From NCBI GenBank assembly GCA_019455245.1, contig JACFMR010000011.1, positions 1 through 64,000 of the forward strand: a stretch of 64,000 nucleotides of DNA. The letters are read 5' to 3'. Both the position numbers and the translations under genes were made by a program. The DNA is from Opitutaceae bacterium (GTDB taxonomy: Bacteria; Verrucomicrobiota; Verrucomicrobiia; Opitutales; Opitutaceae). Of this stretch, positions 26,204 through 35,803 are shown piece by piece (positions within the stretch are counted from its first letter, which is position 1; each line of letters starts with the position of its first letter). Below the pieces are notes generated by a model. It saw nothing but the letters and a program-made list of their open reading frames with translations. It did no database searches and was not told where the DNA came from.

Positions 26204-27526
26204 ATGAACAACCCAGCATCCTCTTCCCGCCGTGTGGTCATCACCGGACTCGGCGCCGTTTCCCCGGTGGGCAACACCGCCACCACCACCTGGGCCGCGC
26301 TCGCCGCCGGCCATAGCGGCATCGGCCGCATCACCCGTTTCGATGCGACGGGCTGCTCGGCGCAAATTGCCGGTGAGGTGAAGGATTTTGACGCCACCCG
26401 GGAGTTGACGCAGCCGCTGCATCCGCGCGGCCCGGCGGGTGAACCGCTGAAGCATGTTTTCTCGCCGAAGGATTTGAAAAAGTTCGGGCGCTTCACGCAT
26501 CTGGGCGCGGTGGCCGCGGTCGAGGCTTATGCGGATTCCGGGCTTGATGCCCAACGCGCCACGCTCGACGGCACCCGCTGTGGCGTGAGTCTGGGCGTCG
26601 GTCTCGGCGGCCTGCCCGAGATGGAGGCCATGCACGACACGTGGAAGACGAGCGGCTACCGGCGCATCTCGCCGTTTTTCATCATCCAGATCGCGCCCAA
26701 CCTGCTCGCCGGCCAGGTGAGCCTGCTGCTCGATTTTCGCGGACCCAACATGAGCGTGGCCTCGGCCTGCGCGACCAGCGGACATGCGCTGGGCGAGGCC
26801 GCCGCGGCCATCGCCCGCGGCGATGCGGATGTGATGCTCGCCGGCGGGGCGGAATCGACCGTCACGCCGTTGGCCGTGGGCGCGTTTGCGCAGATGCGCG
26901 CGCTCTCGACCCGCAACGACGATCCGACCGCGGCTTCGCGGCCTTACGACCGGGATCGCGACGGCTTCGTGCTGGGTGAAGGCGCGGTGGTCTTTGTGCT
27001 GGAGGAATACAACCAGGCCGTGGCGCGGGGCGCGCGGATTTATGCCGAGCTGCGCGGCTACGGTGCGACGGCGGATGCCCATCACCTTTCCTCGTTGGCC
27101 CCCGAGGCCGAGGGCTCGGCCCGGGCGATGCGGCTGGCACTGGACCGTGCGGGACTGTCGCCGACGGAGGTCGATTACGTTTCGGCCCATGCCACGTCCA
27201 CCCCCGGTGGCGACGGCGAGGAGGCCGCGGCCATCGCCGCGGTGTTTGCGGACGCCAAGGCCAGCCTGCATGTGAGCGGGGTAAAATCCATGACCGGCCA
27301 CCTGCTGGGCGGTGCGGGGGCGATGGGCGCATTTGCGGCGGTCAAGGCCATCCACGAAGGGCTGGTGCCGCCCACGATCAACCTGGCCAACGTCGATCCC
27401 GCGTGCGCGGCGACCGGCCTGAATTTCACGCCCAACACCGCGGTGCGCAAACCGGTGCGCGCCGCCCTGGCCAACAGCTTCGGCTTTGGCGGCACCAACG
27501 CCTCGCTGGTGTTCGCCCGGGTTTGA
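26204..27526 (+). CDS. Beta-ketoacyl-ACP synthase II (FabF-like)
   Basis: 440 residues, condensing enzyme of fatty acid elongation. Catalytic triad Cys189 (SVASACATSGHA), His329 (SAHATSTPGGD) and His366 (KSMTGHLLGGAGA) is intact, and NSFGFGGTNASLVF closes the fold. About 20 extra residues near 66-90 (RELTQPLHPRGPAGEPLKHVF) precede the FSPKDLKKFGRFTHLG helix that is normally reached sooner. No acpP, fabD or fabG is adjacent, so this may be a secondary synthase under the TetR regulator rather than the housekeeping FabF. ATG 26204 follows the TetR stop by 14 bp. Confidence 0.92.
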   Translation: MNNPASSSRRVVITGLGAVSPVGNTATTTWAALAAGHSGIGRITRFDATGCSAQIAGEVKDFDATRELTQPLHPRGPAGEPLKHVFSPKDLKKFGRFTHLGAVAAVEAYADSGLDAQRATLDGTRCGVSLGVGLGGLPEMEAMHDTWKTSGYRRISPFFIIQIAPNLLAGQVSLLLDFRGPNMSVASACATSGHALGEAAAAIARGDADVMLAGGAESTVTPLAVGAFAQMRALSTRNDDPTAASRPYDRDRDGFVLGEGAVVFVLEEYNQAVARGARIYAELRGYGATADAHHLSSLAPEAEGSARAMRLALDRAGLSPTEVDYVSAHATSTPGGDGEEAAAIAAVFADAKASLHVSGVKSMTGHLLGGAGAMGAFAAVKAIHEGLVPPTINLANVDPACAATGLNFTPNTAVRKPVRAALANSFGFGGTNASLVFARV

Positions 27527-27608
27527 GGCCACCTCCGTTCGCCAGGGCCAAAGGACGGTCCCGCTTTTTCGATTCACTTCCGTTCGGCGCCTGTTTCGCT
27601 CCCGGGGG

Positions 27609-28604
27609 TTGAAAGCACTCTGGACCCAAGCCACCCGCACCGTGCCGGCGCCGTTTCTGATGGCGCTGCTGCTGGGCGGCGCGTTCTTGCTCTTCGTGAC
27701 GTGGGACCAGTCGCACTGGTGGTCGCAGAAGGAAGACTACACCTTCGGCTGGCTGGTGCCGCTGTTTGTCGCCTACGTGATCTACGACCGCTGGCCGGCG
27801 ATCACCGCGGCATTGCGTGACTGTGCGGCGCCGGGCAGCCCGCGGGCCACGGGTTTGGGCAAGTGGCTGCTGCGGCTGTTGCTCGCGTGCTGCCTGCTTT
27901 TTGGCGCGATGTTCTTTCTGCTGGGCGCATTTTACCGGGCGGGCGCGGGACCGTCGTATCCCGGCACGCTGGCGATCACGATGGGCACGGTGGGCCTGCT
28001 GTTCGCGCTTTTGTTTGCCAACGCGCCCGCAACGGCCGGACCGAGCGCGGCGGGTTGGCCGGCCGATGCGCGGGTGCGGCTCACGGCGCTGTTTTTGTTT
28101 CCCGTGCTCATCTGGTTTGTCTCCGCGCCGATGGTCTCGGTGGTGGAAAACCAGCTCAGCCTGTTCCTGTTGCACAAGGTGGTGACGGTGGTGTCGTTTG
28201 TCTTCGACATGCTGGGCATGCCGGTGGAGCAGGAGGGCAACGTGCTGCTGCTGCCGACCGGGCGGGTGGGCGTCGCCGAGGCCTGCTCGGGCATCCGCTC
28301 ACTGACGGCATGCCTGTTCGCGGGGTCGTTTCTGGCCGCGGTGTTTCTGAACCGCCTGTGGAAAAAGGTGCTGCTGGTCGGCCTGTCGATGTTGTTCGCG
28401 TTTTTCACCAACCTGCTGCGCAGCCTGTTTCTCACCGCGTGGGCCTACAATCACGGGCCGGAGGCGATCGAGGGCACGGTGCACGATGTGGCCGGCTACG
28501 CGGTGCTCGGGCTCACCGTGGTCGGCCTCCTTTGCCTGCTGCCACTGTTCAATCTGAAGCTGGCGGATACATCGCACCCGGATTCCGCACCGGCGTCGTC
28601 CTGA
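27609..28604 (+). CDS. Exosortase/archaeosortase family transpeptidase
   Basis: 331 residues from TTG 27609, with about eight membrane helices. The exosortase triad is visible: Cys226 in VAEACSGIRSL, Arg271 in FFTNLLRSLFL and His292 in VHDVAGYAVL. Exosortases cleave C-terminal PEP-CTERM-like sorting signals and are tied to exopolysaccharide-producing Gram-negatives. No substrate with such a signal and no EpsI-type domain is in the window. The start is uncertain: the frame is open back to 27486 and an ATG exists at 27660. Its 3' end overlaps the convergent M16 gene by 56 bp. Confidence 0.9.
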   Translation: MKALWTQATRTVPAPFLMALLLGGAFLLFVTWDQSHWWSQKEDYTFGWLVPLFVAYVIYDRWPAITAALRDCAAPGSPRATGLGKWLLRLLLACCLLFGAMFFLLGAFYRAGAGPSYPGTLAITMGTVGLLFALLFANAPATAGPSAAGWPADARVRLTALFLFPVLIWFVSAPMVSVVENQLSLFLLHKVVTVVSFVFDMLGMPVEQEGNVLLLPTGRVGVAEACSGIRSLTACLFAGSFLAAVFLNRLWKKVLLVGLSMLFAFFTNLLRSLFLTAWAYNHGPEAIEGTVHDVAGYAVLGLTVVGLLCLLPLFNLKLADTSHPDSAPASS

Positions 28605-31392
28605 AGACGAACATGCGATCGGGATCGAGATAACGGTCGGCCAAGGCCTGCACCTCGACGGCGGTGATGGCGGCGGTGTCGGACTCGCGGTCGAGTGCCG
28701 CGGCGAGCCGCGCGGGTTTCAGCTGGGCCTCGCGCAGCACGGTGTAGCCCCAGTAGCCGTTGTCGCGCAGATCGGCGCTGCGACGGGCCAGAAACGGCTG
28801 CCGGACGCGCTCAAATTCGTCGGGCGTCAGTCCGTCGCGCCGCAGCGAGGCAATCTCCCGGCGAACCAGCCGGTCCACCTCGTCGGCGCGGAGGGGGTCG
28901 ATCTCAATGTAGGTTTCGAAGTAGCTGAGCTCCGGGAAGCCCTCGTATTGCTCGAACTTGGCGGCGAGCGCGTAGCTGGCGCCGAGCTCCTCGCGCACGC
29001 GCTGGCGCAGGCGTTCCTCGATCAGATCGGCGAGCAGGCGGCAGCGGCGTTCCGTGGCCACGTCGCGCAGGTCGGGCATCGGCCAGTAATAGGCGAGCGC
29101 GCACTGGCGCAGCTTCGTGTCCACGGGGGTGATGATCGGCTCGGCGGGGGGCGGCGGCACACTGAGCTGCCCCTGCGGGGCTTTCAGCATGACGAACCGG
29201 TCGGGCAGGGCGCCGAGGGTCTGCGCGACGGCGGCCTCGGCCGTGGCGAAATCCACATCGCCGACGATGCTGAATTCCAGCGGGCCGCCGCGAAACTGCG
29301 GTTCGAGCCACGCGCGCAATTCCGGCAGGCTGCGCTGGCCCAGAATCTCCATGGTGGGCACGCCGAAGCGCAGGTCGCCGCCGGTCAGCACGCGGGGCGC
29401 GAGGGCGAAGATCGGGCCGCCGGGCGTGTTGGCGACCCATTCGACGAGGGCGCCGAAGTTCGCGCGGGCGTTGCGCATGGCCTCGGGCCGGTAGGCGGCG
29501 TCGGTGAGCATGGCGGTGAGGGTTTGGAGTCCCAACAACAGTTCGCGCGGGGCGCAGTGGAGGGTGAAGGCCAGCGCGTCGGACTCGACGTTGAACCCGA
29601 GGCTGATGACGCGGCCGTTGAGGATCTCGTTGAGCTCGGTGTTGGTGTGCCGTCCGAGTCCGCCGGGCAGGAGCGCGTAGTTGGCCAGCAGGTCCAGGCC
29701 CGGACGGTCCGGCGGCTGCGAGATGCGGCCGGTGCCGACGCGCAGGCTCACCAGCACGGCATCGGTCTCGAAATCGGTGCGCTTGAAGTTAAACCGGACG
29801 CCATTGGCGTAGCGCGTGAGGCGGGCGTCAGTCGCCTCGTGGTATTGGTTGGCCACCAAACGGCCCGGCGGGCCGAAATCGGTGTAGGCGAAGACGGCGG
29901 TTTGCAATTCGGCGCGGGGCAGCACCTCGACGCGGCGGCTGTAGAGAAAGGCGTCGGTCAGGTCGCGGTCCGTGATGTTGAGCGAAGAGTTGGCGGCGAT
30001 GAAGAGCTTCGGCGGCGCGGCGCCCCAGACCTCGCGGAACGCGTGGTGACAGTCCTCCGGCGTGGCGCGATCGAGCGCGGGTTGGATGGTTGCGCGCACG
30101 ATCGCCGGGCTGGTGAAAACCTTGTGCTGGGCGATGCAAACGGCGAGCTGGGTGGCGAGCGCGGCGGAGTGGCGCGTGCCGGCCATGCGCTCGCTCTGCT
30201 CATAGTAGGTCGCGAAGTATTTTTTCGCCTCCCGCAACTCGTCGGCGGTGAAGCCGTGTTCCAAGGCGCGTCGCAACTCCTGTTCGGCTTCGAGGATGAC
30301 GAGCCGCCAGGCGAGCAGTTTGCTGGGCAGGATCAGGGAATAGATGCGCCAGCCGGTGAAACCGGCGTTCTGCTCGACGCGGGGCGCGATGAAACTGGTG
30401 CCGCGGCGTTGCGCGAGCTTGGTCAGCCGTTGCTGCAACATGTGGTGGGCGAGGCCGGAATGCAGTTCGCGGACGCGGTCCTCGTAAACGCCGGGCGTTT
30501 CCTGCACGGACACCGCGTGCTGAAAGGACAACGCCAGGCCGACGATGCCGGGCTCGTTGAACACCCGGGCCTCCGCGGCCGTGGCCGGCGTGCGGCCGAG
30601 GCGGGGCGGCTCCGGACGGGCGGGACCGCGGGCGGTGAGGGGCGCGAGGGTTTCCTCGATCAATCCGGCCGCGACCGCGGGTTCGACGCTGCCGACCATG
30701 GTGACGATCATCCGCTCCGGCCGATACCAGGCATCGTAGAAGGCGTGGAATTGTGCGGGGGTGAAACTGCGGATCCGTGATTCCAGACCGATCGGCGAGC
30801 GCTCGGTCTGCCGGGCCCCGGCCAGGATAAAGCCGAGGTTGGCCTCCGAAACGCGCGCCTCGGGGGTGTTGCGCATGGCCATCTCATTGAGCACCACGCC
30901 GCGCTCACGTTCGACCTCGTCGGGCAGGAACAGGATGCCGTCCGCGTATTCGCGGAACACCAGCAGCGCCTCCCGCAGCGTGGAGGTTTTGTCGTCCGGC
31001 AGATCGAGGTGGTAGATGGTGTAGTCGTGGGTGGTGAACGCGGTGTTTTCCGGACCGAAGCCCACGCCGAGCCGCTGCAGGGTGTTGACGAGGTTGCCGC
31101 CCGAGTGGTTGCGGGTGCTGCGAAACGCCATGTGCTCGACGAAATGCGCGAGACCGCGCTCGTCGTCCTGCTCGTGCATCGAGCCGGCCTGCACGATCAG
31201 GCGCAGCGAGATGCGGCCCTGCGGCTCGGCGTTGGGCAGCACGGCATGGCGCAGGCCGTTGGGCAACACGCCCCAGTGCACGGCCGGATCGGGCGCGAGG
31301 TCACTTTCCTCGTGCGCCCAGCCCGCGGCGGCAGCCACACCGGTGGCAAAACAGAAAAGGCAGAGCAGAAGGGCGCAACGGGGTCGGGTCAC
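28549..31392 (-). CDS. M16 family zinc peptidase, exported (second of pair)
   Basis: 947 residues from a GTG start with a Sec signal peptide (ALLLCLFCFATGVAAAAG). The inverted zinc motif is HFVEH (His83, Glu86, His87), with the third ligand in EVERERGVVLNE near 163. It has the two-halves layout of pitrilysin-type peptidases (N-terminal catalytic, C-terminal structural half). Probably periplasmic, degrading peptides. It begins 10 bp after the other M16 gene and is about 30-35 percent similar to it by eye, a likely duplication. The tail overlaps the exosortase gene on the opposite strand. Confidence 0.92.
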   Translation of the reverse strand: MTRPRCALLLCLFCFATGVAAAAGWAHEESDLAPDPAVHWGVLPNGLRHAVLPNAEPQGRISLRLIVQAGSMHEQDDERGLAHFVEHMAFRSTRNHSGGNLVNTLQRLGVGFGPENTAFTTHDYTIYHLDLPDDKTSTLREALLVFREYADGILFLPDEVERERGVVLNEMAMRNTPEARVSEANLGFILAGARQTERSPIGLESRIRSFTPAQFHAFYDAWYRPERMIVTMVGSVEPAVAAGLIEETLAPLTARGPARPEPPRLGRTPATAAEARVFNEPGIVGLALSFQHAVSVQETPGVYEDRVRELHSGLAHHMLQQRLTKLAQRRGTSFIAPRVEQNAGFTGWRIYSLILPSKLLAWRLVILEAEQELRRALEHGFTADELREAKKYFATYYEQSERMAGTRHSAALATQLAVCIAQHKVFTSPAIVRATIQPALDRATPEDCHHAFREVWGAAPPKLFIAANSSLNITDRDLTDAFLYSRRVEVLPRAELQTAVFAYTDFGPPGRLVANQYHEATDARLTRYANGVRFNFKRTDFETDAVLVSLRVGTGRISQPPDRPGLDLLANYALLPGGLGRHTNTELNEILNGRVISLGFNVESDALAFTLHCAPRELLLGLQTLTAMLTDAAYRPEAMRNARANFGALVEWVANTPGGPIFALAPRVLTGGDLRFGVPTMEILGQRSLPELRAWLEPQFRGGPLEFSIVGDVDFATAEAAVAQTLGALPDRFVMLKAPQGQLSVPPPPAEPIITPVDTKLRQCALAYYWPMPDLRDVATERRCRLLADLIEERLRQRVREELGASYALAAKFEQYEGFPELSYFETYIEIDPLRADEVDRLVRREIASLRRDGLTPDEFERVRQPFLARRSADLRDNGYWGYTVLREAQLKPARLAAALDRESDTAAITAVEVQALADRYLDPDRMFVFRTTPVRNPGAMYPPASD

Positions 31393-31402
31393 GCCCTCCG
31401 TT

Positions 31403-34234
31403 CTACTTTTGGGTGGGGAGCACCGTCACGCGGAAAACGCGGTCGCGGCCAAGGTATTGCCGGGCCAGGACGTCGAGCTCCTCCTTGGTGATGGTGCTGA
31501 AATCCTCGGTGCGCGTGCGCGCCCAGTCCAGCACCTGCGGCTTTTCCTGCGCGCGGCTGAGCACCGAGCCGAGCCAGTAGCCGTTGGTGCGGACGCTCTC
31601 GCGCAGGCTGGTGAGAATCGGCAGGCGCACGCGCTCCAACTCGTCTGCGGTGACGCCGTTGGCGGCGAGATCGTCGGCCAGTTCGATCGTGGCTTTTTTC
31701 AGCATGGCGGCTTTGTCGGGCTCGACGGTGATGAAGGCGCGCATCCAGCCGTAGCCGGGGTAAACCTCGCTGGCGGTGTGGCCGGCGCCGGGGCTGTAGG
31801 CGCCGCCGATTTCCTCGCGCACCTTCACGCGCAGGCGTTCCGTCAGCACGCTGCCGAGCAGGGAGAGCCGGCGGGCGAGATGCACATCACGCGCGTCGGT
31901 GGTGCGCCAATAGAGGGCGACCACGCCCTTCGGAATCTCGGAGGTGAAGGTGAAGGTGCGGTCGAACGGTTCGTCCGGCAGGTTGAGTTTACGTTGCGCG
32001 GCGAGTTCGGGTTTGGCGGCGCGCGGCGGCAGGGCGCCGAGGGTTTGCGCGACGGCGGCGATGGCGGCGTCGGGTTCGAAATCGCCGACGATGGCGATCT
32101 CCAGCGCGCCCTGGGTGAGCTCGGGCGTCAGCCAGGCGCGGATTTCGTCGAAGGTGCGTGCCTGCAAATCGGATTCGGAGGCGACGCCGAAGCGCGGATC
32201 GCCGCCGGCGAGCAGGCGGGGCACCTCGGTGCTCATGGCGCCGTTGGGCGTGTGGGCGAAGGTCTTGTACATCTGTTCGAGATTCTTGTGAAACTGGCGC
32301 AGGGCCTCGGGGCGGTAGCCCGGATCGGTCAGGTGGGCGGCGATGAGCTGCAGTTCCAGCAAGAGGTCGTCGCGGTTGGTGCTGCCGTTGAGCTGGAACG
32401 CGTCCTCGCCGACACCGAAGCCGACGCCGACGGTGCGACCGGCGAGGATGCGGCGGAGATCGTCGGCGCTGTGCCGGCCGAGGCCGCCGGCGATGAAGGT
32501 GTTGTTGGCGGCGTAGGCCAGACCGGGCCGGTCGCGCGGCTCGGTCAACTGACCGGTGCCGACGCGCACGCTGAGGTGGATGCGGTTGGCCTCGAAATCG
32601 GTGGGCTTGAGGTTGAGGCGCACGCCGTTGGCAAAGGTTACGAGCGTGATGCCGAGGTCGTCGACGACGGTTTGCGCCACGACTTTTCCGGCCGGGCCGA
32701 AATCGGTGTAGGCAAAGGCCTCGTCGGCGATCTCCGCCGGGGGCTCCACGGGCTGGGCGTGGGCTTCGGCGTAGGCGGCGCCGATGGCGGCTTGGGCGTC
32801 GCCAGTCAAAACGAGGTTGCCGCTGACCAACAGGTAGCGGCCGTGGTCGGCCCAAGCTTCGCGCAGGGCCGCAACGCAGTCCTCCACGGTGACGGTATCC
32901 AGCGCGGGGGCCAGCAGCTCAAGATTCTGGGCGGGTGAGGTGAAGACGCTGCGGTTCATCTGGCTGCCGATGAGCTGCGAGGCGAGTTGCGGTGAGCGGC
33001 GGGTGGCGGCGGTCTTGACGGCCTGTTCCAGGCCGTTGCGGAAGTTGGCGACGATTTCGCGGAGCTCGGCCTCCTGGAAGCCGTGGGTCAGCGCGCGGCG
33101 CAGCTCGTGATCGGCCACGCGCACGGCGTTCCGCCACTGGTCGGGCTTGGCGGTGACCTGAATGCCGGTTTCGCGCATGAAGCGGAAACTTTCGCCGGCC
33201 GAGGCGCGGGCGGAGGTGAAGCCGGCATTTTCTTCCTTGGCGAGAATGGCGAGGCGGCGGTTGAGCATGGCGACGGCCAGATCGCGCGGCAGCTGTTGCA
33301 GCCGCTTGGCGGCGGTGTCGGGCGCGGGCGTGTGCTCGATCGCGGTCTGCAGCGAAACGGTGGTGGCCGGAGCCTCCGGCTCGTGGTGATAGTTGATCCG
33401 CACGCCAGTGAACCGCTCCAACGTGCCGAGCTTCGGGTCAGTACGGTCGGGTCCGCGGGCCTGCAGGCCGGACAGCGCGACGGCGAGTTTGGCTTCAAGC
33501 ACGTCCGGGTCGGCATCGCCCACGGCGATCACCGTCATGCGGGCGGGGCGGTACCAAGTGTTGTAAAAGTCGGTGAACTCGTCCCGGCCGGCGCCGCTGA
33601 TGACCTCCTCGATGCCGATGGGCAGGCGCACGGGAATCAGGGTGTCGGCGTAGACCACGCCGGCCTCGGCGACAAAGGTGCGGAAGCCCACGGTGTCGCG
33701 CGTCACTTTCTCGGCGAGGATGATGCCGCGCTCGGCCTCAAGCTCTTCATCGAGCAGCAGCATGCCGCCGGCGTAGTCGGCCAACACCTGGAAACCCTCG
33801 GCGAGGGTCTCATCCTTGGTGTCGGGCAGATCGAGCATGTAGACCGTGTGGTTGAACGATGTGTAGGCGTTGGTGTCGTTGCCAAAGCCCATGCCCATCC
33901 GCTGGAAAAATTTGATGATCTCACCCGGCGGGTAATTGGTCGTGCCGTTGAACGCCATGTGTTCGAGGAAGTGCGCGAGGCCGCGTTGTGATTCGGTTTC
34001 GTGGAAGGAACCGGCCTCGACCAGCAGCCGCAGCGCGAGCCGGCCCTTGGGTTCGGGGTTGGGGAGGATGATGTATTGCATGCCGTTTTCCAGCGTGCCG
34101 AAGCGCGCGGCGGCATCGGGCGGCAGGTCGCTGCCTTCCTGCGGGAAGGTGCGTGCGGTCCCCAGCAGGGGGCCGGCCAGCAACAGGGTGAAGACGAGAC
34201 AGAGGGGGCGGAACAGTCGTGGCATCATGATCAT
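31403..34234 (-). CDS. M16 family zinc peptidase, exported (first of pair)
   Basis: 943 residues from ATG 34234 (ATGs at 34228 and 34225 also possible) with signal peptide LFRPLCLVFTLLLAGPLLGTA. Zinc motif HFLEH (His88, Glu91, His92) followed by the third ligand in EAERGIILAE near 168. RPARMTVIAVGDAD and the C-terminal half GVALYWRTTDARDV region follow the pitrilysin plan. Expected in the periplasm. Earlier in-frame starts up to 34351 would displace the signal peptide. Divergent from waaA with a 125-bp shared upstream region. Confidence 0.92.
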   Translation of the reverse strand: MIMMPRLFRPLCLVFTLLLAGPLLGTARTFPQEGSDLPPDAAARFGTLENGMQYIILPNPEPKGRLALRLLVEAGSFHETESQRGLAHFLEHMAFNGTTNYPPGEIIKFFQRMGMGFGNDTNAYTSFNHTVYMLDLPDTKDETLAEGFQVLADYAGGMLLLDEELEAERGIILAEKVTRDTVGFRTFVAEAGVVYADTLIPVRLPIGIEEVISGAGRDEFTDFYNTWYRPARMTVIAVGDADPDVLEAKLAVALSGLQARGPDRTDPKLGTLERFTGVRINYHHEPEAPATTVSLQTAIEHTPAPDTAAKRLQQLPRDLAVAMLNRRLAILAKEENAGFTSARASAGESFRFMRETGIQVTAKPDQWRNAVRVADHELRRALTHGFQEAELREIVANFRNGLEQAVKTAATRRSPQLASQLIGSQMNRSVFTSPAQNLELLAPALDTVTVEDCVAALREAWADHGRYLLVSGNLVLTGDAQAAIGAAYAEAHAQPVEPPAEIADEAFAYTDFGPAGKVVAQTVVDDLGITLVTFANGVRLNLKPTDFEANRIHLSVRVGTGQLTEPRDRPGLAYAANNTFIAGGLGRHSADDLRRILAGRTVGVGFGVGEDAFQLNGSTNRDDLLLELQLIAAHLTDPGYRPEALRQFHKNLEQMYKTFAHTPNGAMSTEVPRLLAGGDPRFGVASESDLQARTFDEIRAWLTPELTQGALEIAIVGDFEPDAAIAAVAQTLGALPPRAAKPELAAQRKLNLPDEPFDRTFTFTSEIPKGVVALYWRTTDARDVHLARRLSLLGSVLTERLRVKVREEIGGAYSPGAGHTASEVYPGYGWMRAFITVEPDKAAMLKKATIELADDLAANGVTADELERVRLPILTSLRESVRTNGYWLGSVLSRAQEKPQVLDWARTRTEDFSTITKEELDVLARQYLGRDRVFRVTVLPTQK

Positions 34235-34359
34235 AAGCTGTGCAGGTTTGACGGACCAAAAAGCAAAAAGGTGCATAAAAGTCCGCTTTGGTCTATTCGG
34301 ACCATGTTCGCCGCGGGCTTGCTTGGACGGGGCGGTCCCGGCATAGAGCACGCGAAACC

Positions 34360-35643
34360 ATGCTTTGGCTCTACCGCATCCTCTATCTGCCGGCGCTGTT
34401 GCTCGGTTCGCCGTTTTACCTGCGGCGGATGTGGCGGCGCGGGGGCTACGCGGAAAACTTCGGCCAGCGTTTCGGGCGGGTGGCGGATTTGCCCGCGAAG
34501 CGGCCCGGGGTTAAACGCATCTGGCTGCAGGCGGTGAGTGTCGGCGAGATGCTCGCAATCGGACCGTTGCTGGCGGCGTGGGCACGCGAGGGCGGCGTGG
34601 AGGTTTACCTGACGACCACGACGAGCACCGGCTATCAATTGGCCAAGGAGCGCTACCGGGATACGACGATCGGCATCGGTTACTTTCCGCTCGATTGGTG
34701 GGGTTTCAGCGCGCGGGCCTGGCGGGTGGTGCTGCCCGACCTGGCCATTCTGACCGAGGGCGAACGCTGGCCCGAGCACATCCATCAGGCGTCGCGTCGC
34801 GGTGTGCCGGTGGTGTGCGTCAACGCGCGGTTGTCCGACCGCAGTTTCCGGCGCATGCAGCGGTTTCCGCGCGCGGCGCGGCGGATGCTGCGCGGGGTCA
34901 CACGGGTGCTGGCCTGCTCGGTGCACGATGCGGAACGGTTTCGTGCCTTGGGATTCCCGGCCGACCGCATTGCCGTGACGGGCAGCATCAAGCTGGACGT
35001 GAACATTCCCGCCTTGTCAGCGGAAGCGTTGAGCCAACTTCGGCGAGAACTGGGTTTGCCGGCGGCCGGCTTCATCCTGATGGGCGCATCCACCTGGCCG
35101 GGGGAGGAGGCGGCGTTGTTGCAAACGCTCCGGCAGGTCAGGGCGCAGGGCGTGGCGTGCAGTTTGCTGCTGGTGCCGCGGCACGCGGAGCGACGCGACG
35201 AGATCGCGACGTTGCTCAACGCCCGCGGGTGGTCGCATCATTTTCGTTCACGGGGCGATTGTAGCGGGGGCGGTCCGATCGATGTGGCGGTGGGCGACAC
35301 GACCGGGGAACTGCGGAGCTTGTTGCAGTTGGCGGACGTGGTGTTCGTGGGCAAAAGCCTGCCGCCGCACACGGAGGGACAGACGCCGGTGGAATCTGCG
35401 ATTCTCGGCCGGCCGATTTTGTTCGGTCCCGGCATGGGGAACTTCCGGTTGATCGCGCGGGAATTGGTTGATGCTGGCGCGGCGCAAATCGTGGCGGATG
35501 CCGCGGCGCTAACCGAACGCGTTGCCGCGCTGCTGGGCGATCGTGCGCAACGCGAGGCGATGGCGGCCGCCGGACAGGCGTGGCATCAGGCCAACGTCGG
35601 CGCGGTGGAGCGGACGCTGGCGGCGTTGCACAGCCTGACGTGA
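34360..35643 (+). CDS. waaA: 3-deoxy-D-manno-octulosonic acid transferase (Kdo transferase)
   Basis: 427 residues, GT30 family; adds Kdo from CMP-Kdo to the lipid A precursor at the inner membrane. N-terminal membrane helix LYRILYLPALLLGSPFYL, then WLQAVSVGEMLA with the catalytic glutamate (Glu63), TTTTSTGYQLA, LPDLAILTEGERWPEHI, and in the C-terminal half GASTWPGEEAALL, VPRHAERRDEI and the HTEGQTPVESAILGRPILFGPGMGNF nucleotide-sugar region. This shows the organism makes LPS. Monocistronic, followed by an intergenic hairpin cluster. Confidence 0.95.
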   Translation: MLWLYRILYLPALLLGSPFYLRRMWRRGGYAENFGQRFGRVADLPAKRPGVKRIWLQAVSVGEMLAIGPLLAAWAREGGVEVYLTTTTSTGYQLAKERYRDTTIGIGYFPLDWWGFSARAWRVVLPDLAILTEGERWPEHIHQASRRGVPVVCVNARLSDRSFRRMQRFPRAARRMLRGVTRVLACSVHDAERFRALGFPADRIAVTGSIKLDVNIPALSAEALSQLRRELGLPAAGFILMGASTWPGEEAALLQTLRQVRAQGVACSLLLVPRHAERRDEIATLLNARGWSHHFRSRGDCSGGGPIDVAVGDTTGELRSLLQLADVVFVGKSLPPHTEGQTPVESAILGRPILFGPGMGNFRLIARELVDAGAAQIVADAAALTERVAALLGDRAQREAMAAAGQAWHQANVGAVERTLAALHSLT

Positions 35644-35650
35644 CCCAAAG

Positions 35651-35777
35651 GTAGGGCGCGCGGTTCCTCGCGCGCCGAAACGTAGCGCATACGGTTGAAT
35701 CGAACCGGCGGGCAAGGGACTGCCCGCCCTACTGACAAAGGCAGAATACGCGGCGGCCAAGGGACTGGCCGCCCTGC
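35651..35777. repeat. Cluster of three intergenic hairpins
   Basis: Three palindromes in the waaA/phosphoesterase gap. (1) GGCGCGCG-GTTCCT-CGCGCGCC (35655-35676), preceded by GTAG. (2) GGCGGGCA-AGGGAC-TGCCCGCC (35707-35728), followed by CTAC. (3) GGCGGCCA-AGGGAC-TGGCCGCC (35752-35773). Two share the same loop AGGGAC. Hairpin 2 recurs exactly at 52677-52698 and hairpin 1 recurs with compensatory changes at 52725-52746. Both genes beside this gap converge here, so the hairpins may also stabilise or end transcripts. Confidence 0.85.
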
Positions 35778-35803
35778 CGATGCGGGTGGGTGTGTGCGTT
35801 GCC

